From Mixta hanseatica (GTDB taxonomy: Bacteria; Pseudomonadota; Gammaproteobacteria; Enterobacterales; Enterobacteriaceae), in the NCBI RefSeq assembly GCF_023517775.1, contig NZ_CP082904.1, forward strand, positions 310,001 through 374,000: a stretch of 64,000 bases of DNA, written 5' to 3'. Within the stretch, counting starts at the first letter, position 1. The number at the start of each line of letters is the position of its first letter. This document shows, in pieces, positions 47,621-57,901 of this stretch. The translations under genes and the position numbers were made by a program. The notes below the pieces were generated by a model. It worked only from the letters and a program-made list of their open reading frames with translations. It was not told the DNA's origin and did not search any database.

Positions 47621-47875
47621 GTCACTAATTCCTTTTCGACACTGAGGCTTGACTCTTCCATTTGAGCCTTTATTTAACCACGACTATGGTAGCCTGTAAT
47701 AAATAAAAATTAAATACAAAAATTTTAAAAGGGGATTTTTTCTCTTGTTGATTAGCTTCAGAAGGGCATTGCAATGTAACGTTTCCCGTTAATTAATAAG
47801 GTGAGGTCAAGCACGGTTAATATTCTTTTGGGCTATTACATGTTCGTGTTAAGTGCGTCGATGGTTTGATTGCTA
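47621..47875. other. AT-rich spacer upstream of the DUF3289 gene
   Basis: No gene is visible. The stretch around 47690-47750 is extremely AT-rich and probably carries the promoter of the DUF3289-DUF943 pair on the minus strand. No repeats or mobile-element ends were recognised. Confidence 0.35.
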
Positions 47876-48180
47876 TGAATGTTGCGCCAATAACGGCTGA
47901 CATATCCCCGTAGTTTCGTGACAAAAGCTATATTGAAGCGTTGGACGGATATCTTAAAAGAGAAGGTTATCCCTGGGTCGTTGAGCAAGATACTTCCGAG
48001 GCTAATATTGACGAATTAAAAAAACATGCAGAAATAATTATTTGCGCACCTGGCTTGCAGTGGCAATTTTTCACTGATAATTTTGATAAAAAAAGAATAA
48101 TTTATTTATCTACTATGGAGTATGCAACAAATAACATTGAAAGAATGTGCAAGCTAATTAATTCAATATCAGATAACTAA
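47876..48180 (+). pseudogene. Remnant of an unrecognised small gene
   Basis: From ATG 47876 the frame reads 12 codons, meets a TAG at 47912, then continues open through FRDKSYIEALDGYLKREGYP to a stop at 48180. Downstream of the TAG only a TTG (47941) could start a 79-residue product. The protein (NIDELKKHAEIIICAPGLQW, IIYLSTMEYATNNIERMCKL) looks like a real alpha/beta domain, weakly reminiscent of PTS IIB-type Rossmann-like folds, but I do not recognise the family. It may be a decayed gene with an internal stop. Base composition is AT-rich. Confidence 0.45.
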
Positions 48181-48204
48181 AAAGGCGACCCTAAGATCGC
48201 CTTT
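48181..48204. terminator. Hairpin after the remnant, facing nfuA
   Basis: AAAGGCGA and TCGCCTTT form an 8-bp perfect stem with an 8-base loop directly after the stop codon at 48180. It lies between converging frames, the remnant and nfuA, and would give an A/T-flanked terminator on both strands. The presence of a terminator suggests that the remnant was once a gene. Confidence 0.65.
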
Positions 48205-48264
48205 CATTACTTTACGCCTCTCTGCTTCAGGCAGAAAAACGCAGCTGAGCCGTCAGGCCCACGC

Positions 48265-48840
48265 TTAGTAGTAAGAGTGTTCGCCGCGCTGGTGTTCAGT
48301 CAGGTCGCGTACGCCTTTCAGCTCAGGGAAAGCGGCCAGCAGCTCTTTCTCAATCCCTTCTTTCAGCGTCACGTCGACCATCGAACAGCCGTTACAGCCG
48401 CCGCCGAACTGCAGAATGGCGTAGCCTTCATCGGTGATTTCCATCAGCGTTACGCGGCCGCCGTGTCCGGCCAGCTGCGGGTTAATCTGCGCCTGCAGCA
48501 GATATTCAACGCGTTCCAGCAACGGCGCGTCGTCAGCGACTTTACGCATTTTGGCATTCGGCGCTTTCAGCGTCAGCTGAGAACCAAGATTATCCGTAAC
48601 AAAATCGATCTCGGCATCTTCCAGATAGGGCGCGCTCAGCTCATCCACGTAGGCGGAAAGCTTTTCAAACTTCAGTTCGGTATCGCTCGGCTCTACTGCA
48701 TCCGGCGGGCAATATGACACGCCACATTCGGCCGTTGGGGTGCCCGGATTAATCACGAACACGCGGATTTGGGTGCCTTCTTCCTGATTTGAAAGCAGTT
48801 TTGCAAAATGGTCCTGGGCGGCATCGGTAATTCGGATCAT
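48265..48840 (-). CDS. nfuA: Fe/S biogenesis protein NfuA
   Basis: A 4Fe-4S carrier of 191 residues, equal in length to E. coli NfuA. It has an N-terminal degenerate A-type domain ([19 protein letters not shown]) and a C-terminal Nfu domain with the cluster-binding CXXC at Cys149/Cys152 ([14 protein letters not shown]). It delivers clusters to apoproteins under oxidative or iron stress. Downstream of gntX on the same strand with a 58-base gap. Confidence 0.97.
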   Translation of the reverse strand: MIRITDAAQDHFAKLLSNQEEGTQIRVFVINPGTPTAECGVSYCPPDAVEPSDTELKFEKLSAYVDELSAPYLEDAEIDFVTDNLGSQLTLKAPNAKMRKVADDAPLLERVEYLLQAQINPQLAGHGGRVTLMEITDEGYAILQFGGGCNGCSMVDVTLKEGIEKELLAAFPELKGVRDLTEHQRGEHSYY

Positions 48841-48898
48841 GGCAGTTGCTCAATAGTTGACTAATTTAGTTGGTTATAATACGCCCATCGCCGACGCT

Positions 48899-49582
48899 CT
48901 ACAAGGTACGGCACAGGCACCAAATCTGGACGCTGGCTGCGCCGGCGCGCATCAGCAGACGGCTGATTTCCGCAACGGTGCTGCCGGTTGTCACCACATC
49001 ATCAATCAGGGCGATATGGCGATCCTGAACGTGGATTTCAAGCCGGAAAGCGCCGCGCAGGTTGCGCTTACGTGCGCCTGCGCCCAGCTGATGCTGAATC
49101 AGCGCGGCGCGGCGGCGCGTTAAGCCCTGGGGGAAATAAGCGCAGCGTAGCCAGCGTGCCAGCGGCTGTGCCAGCAGGTCAGCCTGATTAAAACCGCGTC
49201 GCCAGGCGCGCCGATGATGCAGCGGTACGGCCAGCAATAAATCGGGACGAGGCAGGCCGCGTTGACGTCTGGCCGATAACCAGCTTAACAAAATCAGCCG
49301 CGCCAGCATCACAGAGAGTGCGGTCTGGCCGGAGAATTTATAGCGTGCAATCAGCTGGCTTAGCGGCGGGCAGTAGTCGCTTACTGCGATCAGCTGCTGC
49401 CAGGGCGGCGGGCGGCGCAGGCAGCGCCCACAGGCGGTAAGCGCATCACCGGCAGGTAATCCGCAGCGCGGGCAGCAAAGCGGTAACGGCGGCAGGGCGC
49501 GCAGACAATAACTGCATAAGCCCTGCATCGGTAATGCCAGCGGCGTTTGGCATAGCCAACAACCTCCCTGCATTGGTAGCAT
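48899..49582 (-). CDS. gntX: GntX/ComF-family protein
   Basis: A 227-residue ComF-family protein (E. coli GntX 227), required in E. coli for use of extracellular DNA. It has a zinc-finger-like N terminus (CWLCQTPL, CSYCLRAL, CCPRCGLPAG, CGRCL) and a phosphoribosyltransferase-type C-terminal motif (ALIDDVVTTGSTVAEI). It is divergent from bioH with 39 bases in between and lies before nfuA. Confidence 0.95.
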   Translation of the reverse strand: MLPMQGGCWLCQTPLALPMQGLCSYCLRALPPLPLCCPRCGLPAGDALTACGRCLRRPPPWQQLIAVSDYCPPLSQLIARYKFSGQTALSVMLARLILLSWLSARRQRGLPRPDLLLAVPLHHRRAWRRGFNQADLLAQPLARWLRCAYFPQGLTRRRAALIQHQLGAGARKRNLRGAFRLEIHVQDRHIALIDDVVTTGSTVAEISRLLMRAGAASVQIWCLCRTL

Positions 49583-49621
49583 AGCGACCTCCTTAATTTA
49601 GCAACGATGAGACCATAACTG

Positions 49622-50395
49622 ATGGCGCAGCTTTATTGGCATACAACCGGCACCGGCGATCGCGATCTTGTGCTGCTACACGGATGGGGACTGAATGCGG
49701 AAGTCTGGCGTTGCATCGCGCCGCCGCTCAGCGCACATTTTCGGCTGCATTTAGTGGATTTGGCGGGCTTTGGCCGTAGCCAGGGGGTTGGCGCATTAAC
49801 GCTGGATGAGATGGTCGAGGCTTTGTTGCCTCATCTGCCGGAAAAGGCGATCTATCTCGGCTGGTCGTTGGGCGGTTTGGTTGCCAGCCGTTTAGCGCTG
49901 CGCGATCCGCAGCAGGTTAGCGGCTTGATTACCGTCGCCTCTTCACCCTGTTTTACCGCTGATGACGAGGACTGGCCGGGGATTAAACCAGAAACGCTGA
50001 CCGGCTTTCAGCAGCAGCTTAGCCAGGATTATCAACGCACCGTTGAGCGCTTTTTAGCGCTGCAAACGCTGGGCACGCCAAGCGCCAGGCAGGATGCGCG
50101 CACGTTAAAAGAGGTGGTGCTGTCGCAGCCGATACCGCCGGTTGAGGTGTTGTCAGGCGGACTGGAAATTTTACGCAGCGTCGATTTACGCGCTGAAATG
50201 GATGCGCTTCAGGTGCCGCTGCTGCGTATTTACGGCTATCTGGATGGACTGGTGCCGCGTAAGGTTGCCACGCTGTTAGATCAACGCTGGCCCGCCAGCG
50301 CTTCCCTTGTTATGGAGAAAGCCGCGCATGCGCCGTTTATTTCTCATCCGCAAATGTTTTGTGCAGCGGTCAGACAGTTCAGTGAATCTGTTTAA
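49622..50395 (+). CDS. bioH: Pimeloyl-ACP methyl ester carboxylesterase BioH
   Basis: An alpha/beta hydrolase that removes the methyl group from pimeloyl-ACP methyl ester and so ends the disguised fatty-acid cycle of biotin synthesis. The 257-residue product has the nucleophile Ser82 ([11 protein letters not shown]), the Asp in [11 protein letters not shown] (about 207) and the His in [10 protein letters not shown] (about 236). E. coli BioH has 256 residues. It is outside the bio operon here, as in E. coli. Confidence 0.96.
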   Translation: MAQLYWHTTGTGDRDLVLLHGWGLNAEVWRCIAPPLSAHFRLHLVDLAGFGRSQGVGALTLDEMVEALLPHLPEKAIYLGWSLGGLVASRLALRDPQQVSGLITVASSPCFTADDEDWPGIKPETLTGFQQQLSQDYQRTVERFLALQTLGTPSARQDARTLKEVVLSQPIPPVEVLSGGLEILRSVDLRAEMDALQVPLLRIYGYLDGLVPRKVATLLDQRWPASASLVMEKAAHAPFISHPQMFCAAVRQFSESV

Positions 50396-50569
50396 GAAAC
50401 TTTATCTCTTTAGCTGGCAAAATATCACCGAGCGTTAATAATTGTAACTGAGCAAGGCCGCTGACCATGACTGTAAAAGTCTGCCAGGGAGCAGGGCGCT
50501 GTACCCCCTATCTCATTGTATTCATTCGGCGGTCTGAGTTTTCCAGTTAACTTATGACGAAGGTGTACT

Positions 50570-50839
50570 ATGAATATCATTAAAACTGTTGCGGTAACCT
50601 GCCTGCTGGGTGGTCTCTCATTCTCTGCGCTGGCGGCACAGGAAGTGACGAAAGAAGATGTGCAGAAAATGAATCTGGAGAAAATCGGCACGGTGAATAC
50701 TACAGCGGAAACCACCTCGCCGATGGACGCCAAGCGTGAGCTGTCAAAAATGGCGGATGAGAAGGGCGGTAAATATTTTCTGGTGGTCGCCGGACGCGAG
50801 CATGGCCGTTTTAGCGCCACGGCTGACGTTTATAAGTAA
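50570..50839 (+). CDS. YhcN/BhsA-type DUF1471 periplasmic protein
   Basis: An 89-residue secreted protein (signal peptide ending SALA|AQEV). The DUF1471 pattern follows: MNLEKIGTVNTTAETTSPMD, AKRELSKMADEKGGKYFLVV, ending GRFSATADVYK. The family (YhcN, BhsA, McbA and others) is linked to stress response and biofilm formation, but a specific role cannot be set. It is monocistronic, with a terminator 7 bases after the stop. Confidence 0.88.
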   Translation: MNIIKTVAVTCLLGGLSFSALAAQEVTKEDVQKMNLEKIGTVNTTAETTSPMDAKRELSKMADEKGGKYFLVVAGREHGRFSATADVYK

Positions 50840-50846
50840 TGCCTCA

Positions 50847-50869
50847 GCAGGCATATCTGTTATGCCTGC
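50847..50869. terminator. Bidirectional terminator between the YhcN-type gene and the GH13 gene
   Basis: A 9-bp perfect stem (GCAGGCATA with TATGCCTGC) with a 5-base loop, followed by TTATCCTTT on the plus strand. It fills the gap between converging genes. Confidence 0.78.
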
Positions 50870-52558
50870 TTATCCTTTCAGCCACAGATAATGCCACGGC
50901 GGCAGCGTGACCGGCTGTGAGCCATCAACCAGCTTCTGTTCAATAATATCGCGGTATCGCTTTGCTTCCGGCAGCGTGGCATTCACGCTTTTCCCGCTCA
51001 GATTAAACACGCACAGCAGGCTATTATCTTCGGCCGGCGAATAGCGGCGCATCAGCAGCAGCGTATTTTCACTGTCGAGAATTTCCATGGGATTATCAGG
51101 ATGAAAGGCGGGCTGACGCGTGCGCAGCTGAATCAGCGCGCTGAGTCGATTAAAAATTTGCTGACGCAGATAATCGCCGCCCGACAGCGCTTTTTCGATC
51201 GCCGAAAGCGCATATTTTTCACGGTTAATGGCGCGGTTATGGCCAGCGACTTTTACCCCTTCCTGGTCGTTGCGCGAACCAAGAATGCTCTGGATATAGA
51301 TGGCGGGCACGCCGGGGAAAGCCAGCAGAATAGCGTGCGCCAGCATAAAGCGCCGAATGCGCGTGTCATCATCATCGTTCTGTTTGTTCAACGCATCCAT
51401 ATAGGTGACGTTGATTTCATACGGGCTGGTGGTGCCATCCGGATTGTTTTTATAGGAAATCAGCGCGCCTTCCAGCGCCAAATCGCGTACCAGCGAAACA
51501 ATCTCGACTTCCGGCAGGATGCCACGCGCAGGGTTAAGGCCGATGCCATCGTGCGAAGCGAGAAAATTAAAAAAGGTCGTGCTTCCGCCGCTTAAATCAA
51601 GGCCGGCAGCCCACTGGCGTAGCGCACGCGCCGAGCCGTTATGGATAGCATGCAGTACCAACGGCGGCAGTGAGAACTGGTAAACCATCTGCGCTTCATC
51701 CTGGCCGTTGCCAAAATAGCTGATATTGTCCTGATGCGGCACATTGGTTTCGGTAATGATCACCGTGCCGGGCGCCACCACATCAGCAATGGCGCGAAAC
51801 AGTTTCACCAGCAGGTGGGTGTTTTCCAGGTGGATGCAGCGCGTCCCGGGCGTTTTCCACATATAGCCCACCGCATCCAGCCGGACGTAGTCAGCCCCTT
51901 TTTTCAAATATTCCAGCAGCACGTCAACCATACGGATCAACACTTCCGGGCTGGCGAAGTTCAGGTCTATCTGGTCGGCGCTGAAGGTAGTCCAGATGTA
52001 GTGGGTGCTGCCATCGCCGCGTTCAAAGGGCGTCAGCAGCGGAGAAGTGCGCGGGCGGGTGACGCCGCTTAAGTCGGTGCCGGGCGGCATGCTGATAAAA
52101 AAATCATCCCAGCCGGGATCACAGGCCAGATAATGTTTAAACCAGGCGCTGCGCGAAGAGATATGGTTGCAGACAAAGTCGAACATCAGGCGCGTATGGG
52201 TATGCAGCTCGGCGACGTTACGCCATTCGCCGCATATCGGGTTAACCTGATGATAATCAATGACGGAAAAACCGTCGTCAGATGACCAGGGGAAAAAGGG
52301 CAGCAGGTGAACCAGATTAAAGGTGGACTGCAAATGCTGTTGATAAAAGCGTGAAAAGGTCGCCAGCGTGGGGGCTTCCGGCTCGCGGAACTGATCGGCA
52401 TAAGTTATCAGCACCACATCTTTTTCATCCCAGTGCGGCTTACGCGGTTTTTTTATCGCATCACGGGCGGCGCGGACGTGTGACAGCAGGCGCTCCCGCG
52501 CGGCCATCGGAAAAGTGTTTTGGTAGATCTTATCGATTAAGCTATTGATAATATCCAT
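50870..52558 (-). CDS. GH13 sucrose-phosphorylase-family enzyme (YcjM-like)
   Basis: A 562-residue cytoplasmic GH13 subfamily 18 enzyme. The fold has the typical parts: HLLPFFPWSSDDGFSVIDYH, MFDFVCNHISSRSAWF, the nucleophile Asp in YVRLDAVGYMWK, acid/base Glu in VIITETNVPH, and Asp in FLASHDGIGL. Its size and motifs are those of E. coli YcjM (glucosylglycerate phosphorylase, 559 residues) rather than the shorter sucrose phosphorylases of about 490-500. The substrate could be glucosylglycerate or another glucoside. It stands alone between bioH and feoB, with no transporter or kinase next to it. Confidence 0.82.
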   Translation of the reverse strand: MDIINSLIDKIYQNTFPMAARERLLSHVRAARDAIKKPRKPHWDEKDVVLITYADQFREPEAPTLATFSRFYQQHLQSTFNLVHLLPFFPWSSDDGFSVIDYHQVNPICGEWRNVAELHTHTRLMFDFVCNHISSRSAWFKHYLACDPGWDDFFISMPPGTDLSGVTRPRTSPLLTPFERGDGSTHYIWTTFSADQIDLNFASPEVLIRMVDVLLEYLKKGADYVRLDAVGYMWKTPGTRCIHLENTHLLVKLFRAIADVVAPGTVIITETNVPHQDNISYFGNGQDEAQMVYQFSLPPLVLHAIHNGSARALRQWAAGLDLSGGSTTFFNFLASHDGIGLNPARGILPEVEIVSLVRDLALEGALISYKNNPDGTTSPYEINVTYMDALNKQNDDDDTRIRRFMLAHAILLAFPGVPAIYIQSILGSRNDQEGVKVAGHNRAINREKYALSAIEKALSGGDYLRQQIFNRLSALIQLRTRQPAFHPDNPMEILDSENTLLLMRRYSPAEDNSLLCVFNLSGKSVNATLPEAKRYRDIIEQKLVDGSQPVTLPPWHYLWLKG

Positions 52559-52699
52559 GTTTATCCGGCGGGCTGCAGCGTTAGGTTGGTAAAGGCGTTA
52601 GTTTTTACTGTAGACCGCCGCGCTAAAATCGCAACCGCTACAGCGGCGGCCCCTGTCGGAATGGGCGCCGCCTGACTCAAATCGCGATCGCTGCGTGGC

Positions 52700-55012
52700 T
52701 TAATGGCATTCGCCGCTGGTTAATGGTTTTTCATAGCTTTCAACCGGCAGCACCCTGATGGGGATGCGCTGCGGCGGCAGTTTAACCCGTCGTAACAGCA
52801 GCAGCAGGGCGCTGTTAAACAGCAGCACCAGCAGGATCGTCAGGCTGCTGGCCAGCGGCTGCTCGTTGATGCGCGAGAACTGCCAGAACAGCGTAGAGAG
52901 AGAATAAGCGACGTTTAATCCCCAGAAGATGGAAAAACTCATCCAGCGACGGTTGCTTTCACGTGCAATCGCACCCATCACCGAAACGCAGGGAATATAG
53001 AGCAGTACGAACAGCAGATAGCTGAACGCGGCGGCATCGCTGCCAAACTGACGGCTCATGGTGCCCATTGCGCCGCCGGCCATGTCACCGTCGCCTTTGC
53101 TGGCCTCAATCGGGTTGGCCAGCACGCTCAGGGTTAGCGTATCTTTCAGTCCCTGCCAGGTTTCCGTTACCGCATCGGACAGCTCCGCCTTTAGGCTCCA
53201 TTCGCTGGCGTTAAACGGCTCTTCGTGCAGTGCTTCGGCGGTATAGAGCGTATTCAGCGTACCGACCACCACCTCTTTCGCCATCGCGCCGGTCAGCAGG
53301 CCGACCGAAGCCTGCCAGTTATCAGGCTGGATACCGATAGGCATCAACAGCGGGGTAATGACGCGACTGACGCTGGCCAGCGCCGAATCGTTGATGCTGT
53401 TAACCGGCTGCCCGTTAAAGGAGAAACTGTTCAGCCCGCCAATCAGGATGCTGGCGACAACGATCACTTTCCCGGCGCGCAGCACAAAACCGCGCAACCG
53501 CTGCCAGGCCTGTAACAGCAGGCTTTTCAGGTGCGGGACATGCCAGCTTGGTAGCTCCATGACGAAAGGCGAAGCTTCGCCGCGCAGCAGCGTATGCTTT
53601 AACAGCAGCCCGGTTAGCACCGCCACCACAATGCCGGTCAGGTAGAGACTAAATACCGCCAGCGCGCCGTGGGTACCGAAAAAAGCGGCAGAGAACACGG
53701 CGAAAATCGCCAGCCTGGCCCCGCAAGAGATAAAAGGCGCCATCATTACCGTAATCAGCCGCTCACGCGGCGCATCCAGCGTACGGGCGCCCATTACCGA
53801 GGGAACGTTGCAGCCAAAGCCGACAATCAGCGGCACAAAGGATTTGCCCGGCAGGCCAAGCGACTGCATCAGTCGATCGACGACGAACGCGGCGCGTGCC
53901 ATATAGCCGGAATCCTCCATAAAAGAGAGGAACAGATACATCAAACCAATCTGCGGCACCAGCGGCAGCACCGTATTGATGCCGCCCCCCACGCCCTGAG
54001 CGAGAAACAGCGTCAGCCAGACGGGGAAATGCAGCGTAGCGCCAAGCCACTGCATGCCATGGATAAACAGCGCTGCGGAGCCAATATCAAACAGCGGCTG
54101 GAGCGCGCCGCCGATATTGATCGCCAGCACGAACATCAAATACATCATCAGCAAAAAGATTGGCAAGCCCAGCCAGCGGTTCAGTACCAGGTTATCCAGC
54201 CGCTGCGACAGCCGATGCGGCGCCATCATATGCTGATTGCTGATGTCGGCGCACAGCGTCGCCAATGTCTTATAGCGCGCGGCGACGATGTTGACCGCCG
54301 TATCTGCTGACAGCTGATCTTCCAGCTCGTCTAAACGCTGTAGCGCCAGATCGCCCACCTGCTGGCGGCTATAGATATCGCCCTCCAGTAGCTGTAGCGC
54401 CAGCCAGCGCCGTTGCTGTGGGCTGTCGCTGACCGACATCGCCGCCGCCAGTCGATCGACGGCGCTGTTTAGCTCTGGCGGATAGCATACTTTCAGCGGC
54501 GCGCAGGCAGGAACGCCTTTATCAATCAGCTGCTTCAGGCGATCCAGCCCGCTGCCGCGCGTTGATACCACCGGCACCACCGGGCAGCCGAGACGTTGCG
54601 CCAGCGCGGGAATATCGATGGTAATGCGTTGGCTTTCGGCCATATCCAGCATATTGAGCGCCACGATGCAGGGCACGCCCAGCTCACGCAGCTGTAAGGT
54701 GAGGTAGAGGTTGCGCTCAAGGTTACAGGCGTCAACCACATTAATCAGCAGGTCCGCCTGCTGGCTTAAGACAAAGTGGCAGGCGATCTGCTCATCGAGC
54801 GAAGCCTGCTGAGAAATGGTGGTGAGCGAATAGGTGCCGGGAAGATCGATTAAATTCACCCGCGTGTCGCCGGCGATAAAAAAGCCCTCTTTGCGCTCTA
54901 CGGTTACGCCGGCCCAGTTGCCAACGCGCTGACGCGCGCCGGTAAGCTGATTAAACAGGGTGGTTTTCCCGGCATTCGGGTTGCCTAACAGGCCGATAGT
55001 GCAGTTTTTCAT
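52700..55012 (-). CDS. feoB: Ferrous iron transporter FeoB
   Basis: The main Fe2+ permease of 770 residues (E. coli 773) with an N-terminal G-protein domain: G1 [15 protein letters not shown]3 DLPGTYSL, G4 [10 protein letters not shown] helical spacer follows, then a membrane part with the Gate motifs ([19 protein letters not shown]). It overlaps feoA by four bases, giving a feoAB operon. No feoC gene is found after it; only 141 bases separate its stop from the next gene. Confidence 0.96.
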   Translation of the reverse strand: MKNCTIGLLGNPNAGKTTLFNQLTGARQRVGNWAGVTVERKEGFFIAGDTRVNLIDLPGTYSLTTISQQASLDEQIACHFVLSQQADLLINVVDACNLERNLYLTLQLRELGVPCIVALNMLDMAESQRITIDIPALAQRLGCPVVPVVSTRGSGLDRLKQLIDKGVPACAPLKVCYPPELNSAVDRLAAAMSVSDSPQQRRWLALQLLEGDIYSRQQVGDLALQRLDELEDQLSADTAVNIVAARYKTLATLCADISNQHMMAPHRLSQRLDNLVLNRWLGLPIFLLMMYLMFVLAINIGGALQPLFDIGSAALFIHGMQWLGATLHFPVWLTLFLAQGVGGGINTVLPLVPQIGLMYLFLSFMEDSGYMARAAFVVDRLMQSLGLPGKSFVPLIVGFGCNVPSVMGARTLDAPRERLITVMMAPFISCGARLAIFAVFSAAFFGTHGALAVFSLYLTGIVVAVLTGLLLKHTLLRGEASPFVMELPSWHVPHLKSLLLQAWQRLRGFVLRAGKVIVVASILIGGLNSFSFNGQPVNSINDSALASVSRVITPLLMPIGIQPDNWQASVGLLTGAMAKEVVVGTLNTLYTAEALHEEPFNASEWSLKAELSDAVTETWQGLKDTLTLSVLANPIEASKGDGDMAGGAMGTMSRQFGSDAAAFSYLLFVLLYIPCVSVMGAIARESNRRWMSFSIFWGLNVAYSLSTLFWQFSRINEQPLASSLTILLVLLFNSALLLLLRRVKLPPQRIPIRVLPVESYEKPLTSGECH

Positions 55013-55251
55013 GCCACCTCCGCTATCGGCTGAAGCTGCAGCAGCGCCAAATCCTTTTTGCGCAGCATCAGGCTGACGCGCCCCGTCTGGATCTGTAGCG
55101 GATCGCCCAGCGGCGCAATACGCAGTACTTGAAAACAGGCGCCGGGCAGCAGGCCCAGGGAAAGCAACTTTTGCCGGTAAGCAGGGCTAACGGCAGAAGA
55201 AAAACCCAGGATTTGATAGTGTTGGCGGGCAACTAGTGGCATAGGGTGCAC
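55009..55251 (-). CDS. feoA: Ferrous iron transport accessory protein FeoA
   Basis: An SH3-like small protein (80 residues; 77 if started at the inner ATG 55242, E. coli 75) that supports FeoB. It shows the family pattern [20 protein letters not shown] and [20 protein letters not shown]. The start codon is uncertain between 55251 and 55242. Fur-like and FNR-like sites lie directly upstream. Confidence 0.93.
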   Translation of the reverse strand: MHPMPLVARQHYQILGFSSAVSPAYRQKLLSLGLLPGACFQVLRIAPLGDPLQIQTGRVSLMLRKKDLALLQLQPIAEVA

Positions 55252-55298
55252 CTCATTGACTGTCGCTTAAGGCGGCAAGAACAAAACGGCACCATATT

Positions 55299-55317
55299 AA
55301 TGAGAACGATTATCGTT
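55299..55317. promoter_or_regulatory. Fur box-like site upstream of feoA
   Basis: AATGAGAACGATTATCGTT resembles the 19-base Fur consensus (GATAATGATAATCATTATC), and lies 48 bases before feoA. Iron repression of feo by Fur is established in E. coli. By-eye match. Confidence 0.65.
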
Positions 55318-55321
55318 AATG

Positions 55322-55335
55322 TTGATTTAGAACAA
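55322..55335. promoter_or_regulatory. FNR box-like site upstream of feoA
   Basis: On the minus strand TTGTTCTAAATCAA matches TTGATNNNNATCAA with one mismatch. It lies next to the Fur-like site. feo is activated by FNR without oxygen in E. coli, so the site is plausible. Confidence 0.5.
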
Positions 55336-55375
55336 ACATACGATAAAGGGCGGCGCCAGGCCGCCCATAAAATTG

Positions 55376-57700
55376 TTAGCGTTTTTTACCCAACGCCGCG
55401 GCCAGCGCATCGCCCATGGCGCTATTGCCAGCGACGGGGCTATTGCCGCGCGCGCGCTGCTTCGCCGCCGGACGCTGATGGCTGCGCTCCTGGCTACGCG
55501 GCGCGGCGCGCGACGGCGTTTCGCCCGGCTGCTCATCCAGACGCATGGTCAACGCAATACGCTTACGCTGCAAGTCCACCTCCAGCACCTTGACCTTAAC
55601 GATATCGCCCGCTTTCACCACGGTATGCGGATCTTCGACAAACTTGTCGGAGAGCGAAGAGATATGCACCAGACCATCCTGATGGACGCCGATATCGACA
55701 AAGGCGCCAAAATTGGTGACGTTAGTTACCGCGCCTTCCAGTACCATGCCCGGCAGCAGATCGTTCATCGTCTCTACGCCTTCGGCAAACTGCGCCGTCT
55801 TGAATTCCGGACGCGGATCGCGGCCTGGCTTTTCCAGCTCTTTCAGGATGTCGCTGACCGTCGGCACGCCGAAACGCTCATCGGTAAAGTCAACCGCCTT
55901 AAGATTACGCAGCTCATTCGGGTTGCCCATCAGTTCACGCAGCGACTGACGGGTAGCCTCCAGAATGCGTTCAACCACCGGATAAGCTTCCGGATGCACC
56001 GTTGAGGCGTCCAGCGGGTTATCACCCTGGTTAATACGCAGGAAGCCGGCGCACTGTTCAAAGGCTTTCGGTCCGAGACGGCTGACTTTCAGCAGCTGCT
56101 GACGGCTGCGGAAGCGGCCGTTCTCGTCGCGCCAGTTCACGATGTTTTGCGCCATCATGCGCGTCAGGCCGGCCACGCGGGTCAGCAACGCCACCGAGGC
56201 GGTATTCAGATCGACGCCGACGGCGTTTACGCAGTCTTCCACCACCGCATCCAGCTTTTTCGCCAGCTGGCTTTGGCTGACGTCATGCTGATACTGGCCC
56301 ACGCCGATCGATTTCGGATCGATTTTTACCAGCTCCGCCAGCGGATCCTGCAGGCGACGCGCAATAGATACCGCGCCGCGCAGGGAAACATCCAGATCGG
56401 GGAATTCCAGCGCCGCCAGTTCAGAGGCCGAATAGACCGATGCGCCCGCTTCGCTGACGATCACTTTTTGCGCCGTCACCTGCGGGAACTGCTTCTGGAC
56501 TTCCAGGAAGAAACGCTCGGTTTCGCGGGATGCGGTGCCGTTGCCGATCGCCACCAGCTCTACCTGATGACGCGTGCAGAGCGCCGCGACGGCCGCCGCA
56601 GCTTTCGCCGCCTGACCGGTATGCGGATAGATGGTATCGGTGGCGACCAGCTTGCCGGTGGCATCCACTACGGCAACTTTTACCCCGGTACGCAGGCCCG
56701 GATCGAGGCCCATAGTGGCGCGCATGCCTGCCGGCGCCGCCATCAGCAGATCGTGTAGGTTACGGGCGAAGACGTTAATCGCCTCTTCTTCCGCACGCTC
56801 GCGCACGCTGCCCATCAGTTCGGTTTCCAGATGTAGCAGCACTTTAATGCGCCAGGTCCAGCTCACTACCGCTTTACGCCAGCTATCCGCCGGCGCATTG
56901 TTCAGACGCAGGTTCAGATGCTCGCTGATAAGCTGTTCGCCATAGCTTTCACGCGGCGGCTCATCGAACTGCGGATCGGGGTTGAGCGACAGCTGCAGTA
57001 CGCCTTCGTTGCGGCCACGGAACATCGCCAGCGCACGATGCGAAGGCACCGTCGACAGCGCTTCGTGATGATCGAAATAGTCGCGGAATTTCGCGCCTTC
57101 TTCCTCTTTTCCGACAACCACGCGTGACACCAGATGCGCATTTTTCCACAGATAATCGCGCACTTTCGCCAGCAGCGCGGCATCCTCCGCGAAACGTTCC
57201 ATCAGGATATAGCGCGCGCCATCCAGCGCGGCTTTAACGTCGGCGACGCCTTTATCGGCATCGACAAAACGGGCGGCCAACTGTTCCGGCTCCTGCGACG
57301 GATCCTGCCACAGCGCATCTGCCAGCGGCTCCAGACCAGCTTCGATAGCGATCTGTCCACGCGTGCGGCGTTTCGGTTTATAGGGAAGGTAAAGGTCTTC
57401 GAGTTCGGTTTTGCTCAGCGTGCCGTTAATCGCGGCGGCGAGCTCATCGCTGAGTTTGCCCTGTTCCGCAACGGATTTCAGGATGGCCTGGCGGCGATCT
57501 TCCAGCTCTCGCAGGTAACCGAGCCGGGTTTCCAGCTGTCGCAGCTGGGTATCATCAAGCCCGCCGGTAACTTCCTTACGGTAACGTGCGATAAACGGCA
57601 CGGTGTTCCCTTCGTCCAGCAGGCGGATTGCGGCATCAACTTGTTCAGCCCGCGCCTGAAGTTCACCCGCAATAATGCGGTTCAGTGAATCATTCATCAT
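55376..57700 (-). CDS. yhgF: Tex-family RNA-binding protein YhgF
   Basis: A 774-residue Tex protein (E. coli 773), a transcription-associated factor. The Tex N-terminal helical part is followed by a YqgF-like nuclease fold ([20 protein letters not shown]), a helix-hairpin-helix segment ([20 protein letters not shown]) and a C-terminal S1 domain ([20 protein letters not shown]). It lies upstream of feoA on the same strand, divergent from greB. Confidence 0.95.
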   Translation of the reverse strand: MMNDSLNRIIAGELQARAEQVDAAIRLLDEGNTVPFIARYRKEVTGGLDDTQLRQLETRLGYLRELEDRRQAILKSVAEQGKLSDELAAAINGTLSKTELEDLYLPYKPKRRTRGQIAIEAGLEPLADALWQDPSQEPEQLAARFVDADKGVADVKAALDGARYILMERFAEDAALLAKVRDYLWKNAHLVSRVVVGKEEEGAKFRDYFDHHEALSTVPSHRALAMFRGRNEGVLQLSLNPDPQFDEPPRESYGEQLISEHLNLRLNNAPADSWRKAVVSWTWRIKVLLHLETELMGSVRERAEEEAINVFARNLHDLLMAAPAGMRATMGLDPGLRTGVKVAVVDATGKLVATDTIYPHTGQAAKAAAAVAALCTRHQVELVAIGNGTASRETERFFLEVQKQFPQVTAQKVIVSEAGASVYSASELAALEFPDLDVSLRGAVSIARRLQDPLAELVKIDPKSIGVGQYQHDVSQSQLAKKLDAVVEDCVNAVGVDLNTASVALLTRVAGLTRMMAQNIVNWRDENGRFRSRQQLLKVSRLGPKAFEQCAGFLRINQGDNPLDASTVHPEAYPVVERILEATRQSLRELMGNPNELRNLKAVDFTDERFGVPTVSDILKELEKPGRDPRPEFKTAQFAEGVETMNDLLPGMVLEGAVTNVTNFGAFVDIGVHQDGLVHISSLSDKFVEDPHTVVKAGDIVKVKVLEVDLQRKRIALTMRLDEQPGETPSRAAPRSQERSHQRPAAKQRARGNSPVAGNSAMGDALAAALGKKR

Positions 57701-57901
57701 CGGTTCAACTATCTTGCTAACAGAGTTTGAGAAATAGCGGACAGTTATACGGATTGACGGGCGAAATTGCCAGCGATGCGGCGCGCTTTAGGCCATATTC
57801 CGAGAGCGATGTACCACTGGGCGTTTTTGATGTTGTACCATAAGCGCCAGAGGGCGGCGCGAGGCTGTCGGACCGTTAGTTTTAGCAGACAGGATGGGTG
57901 T

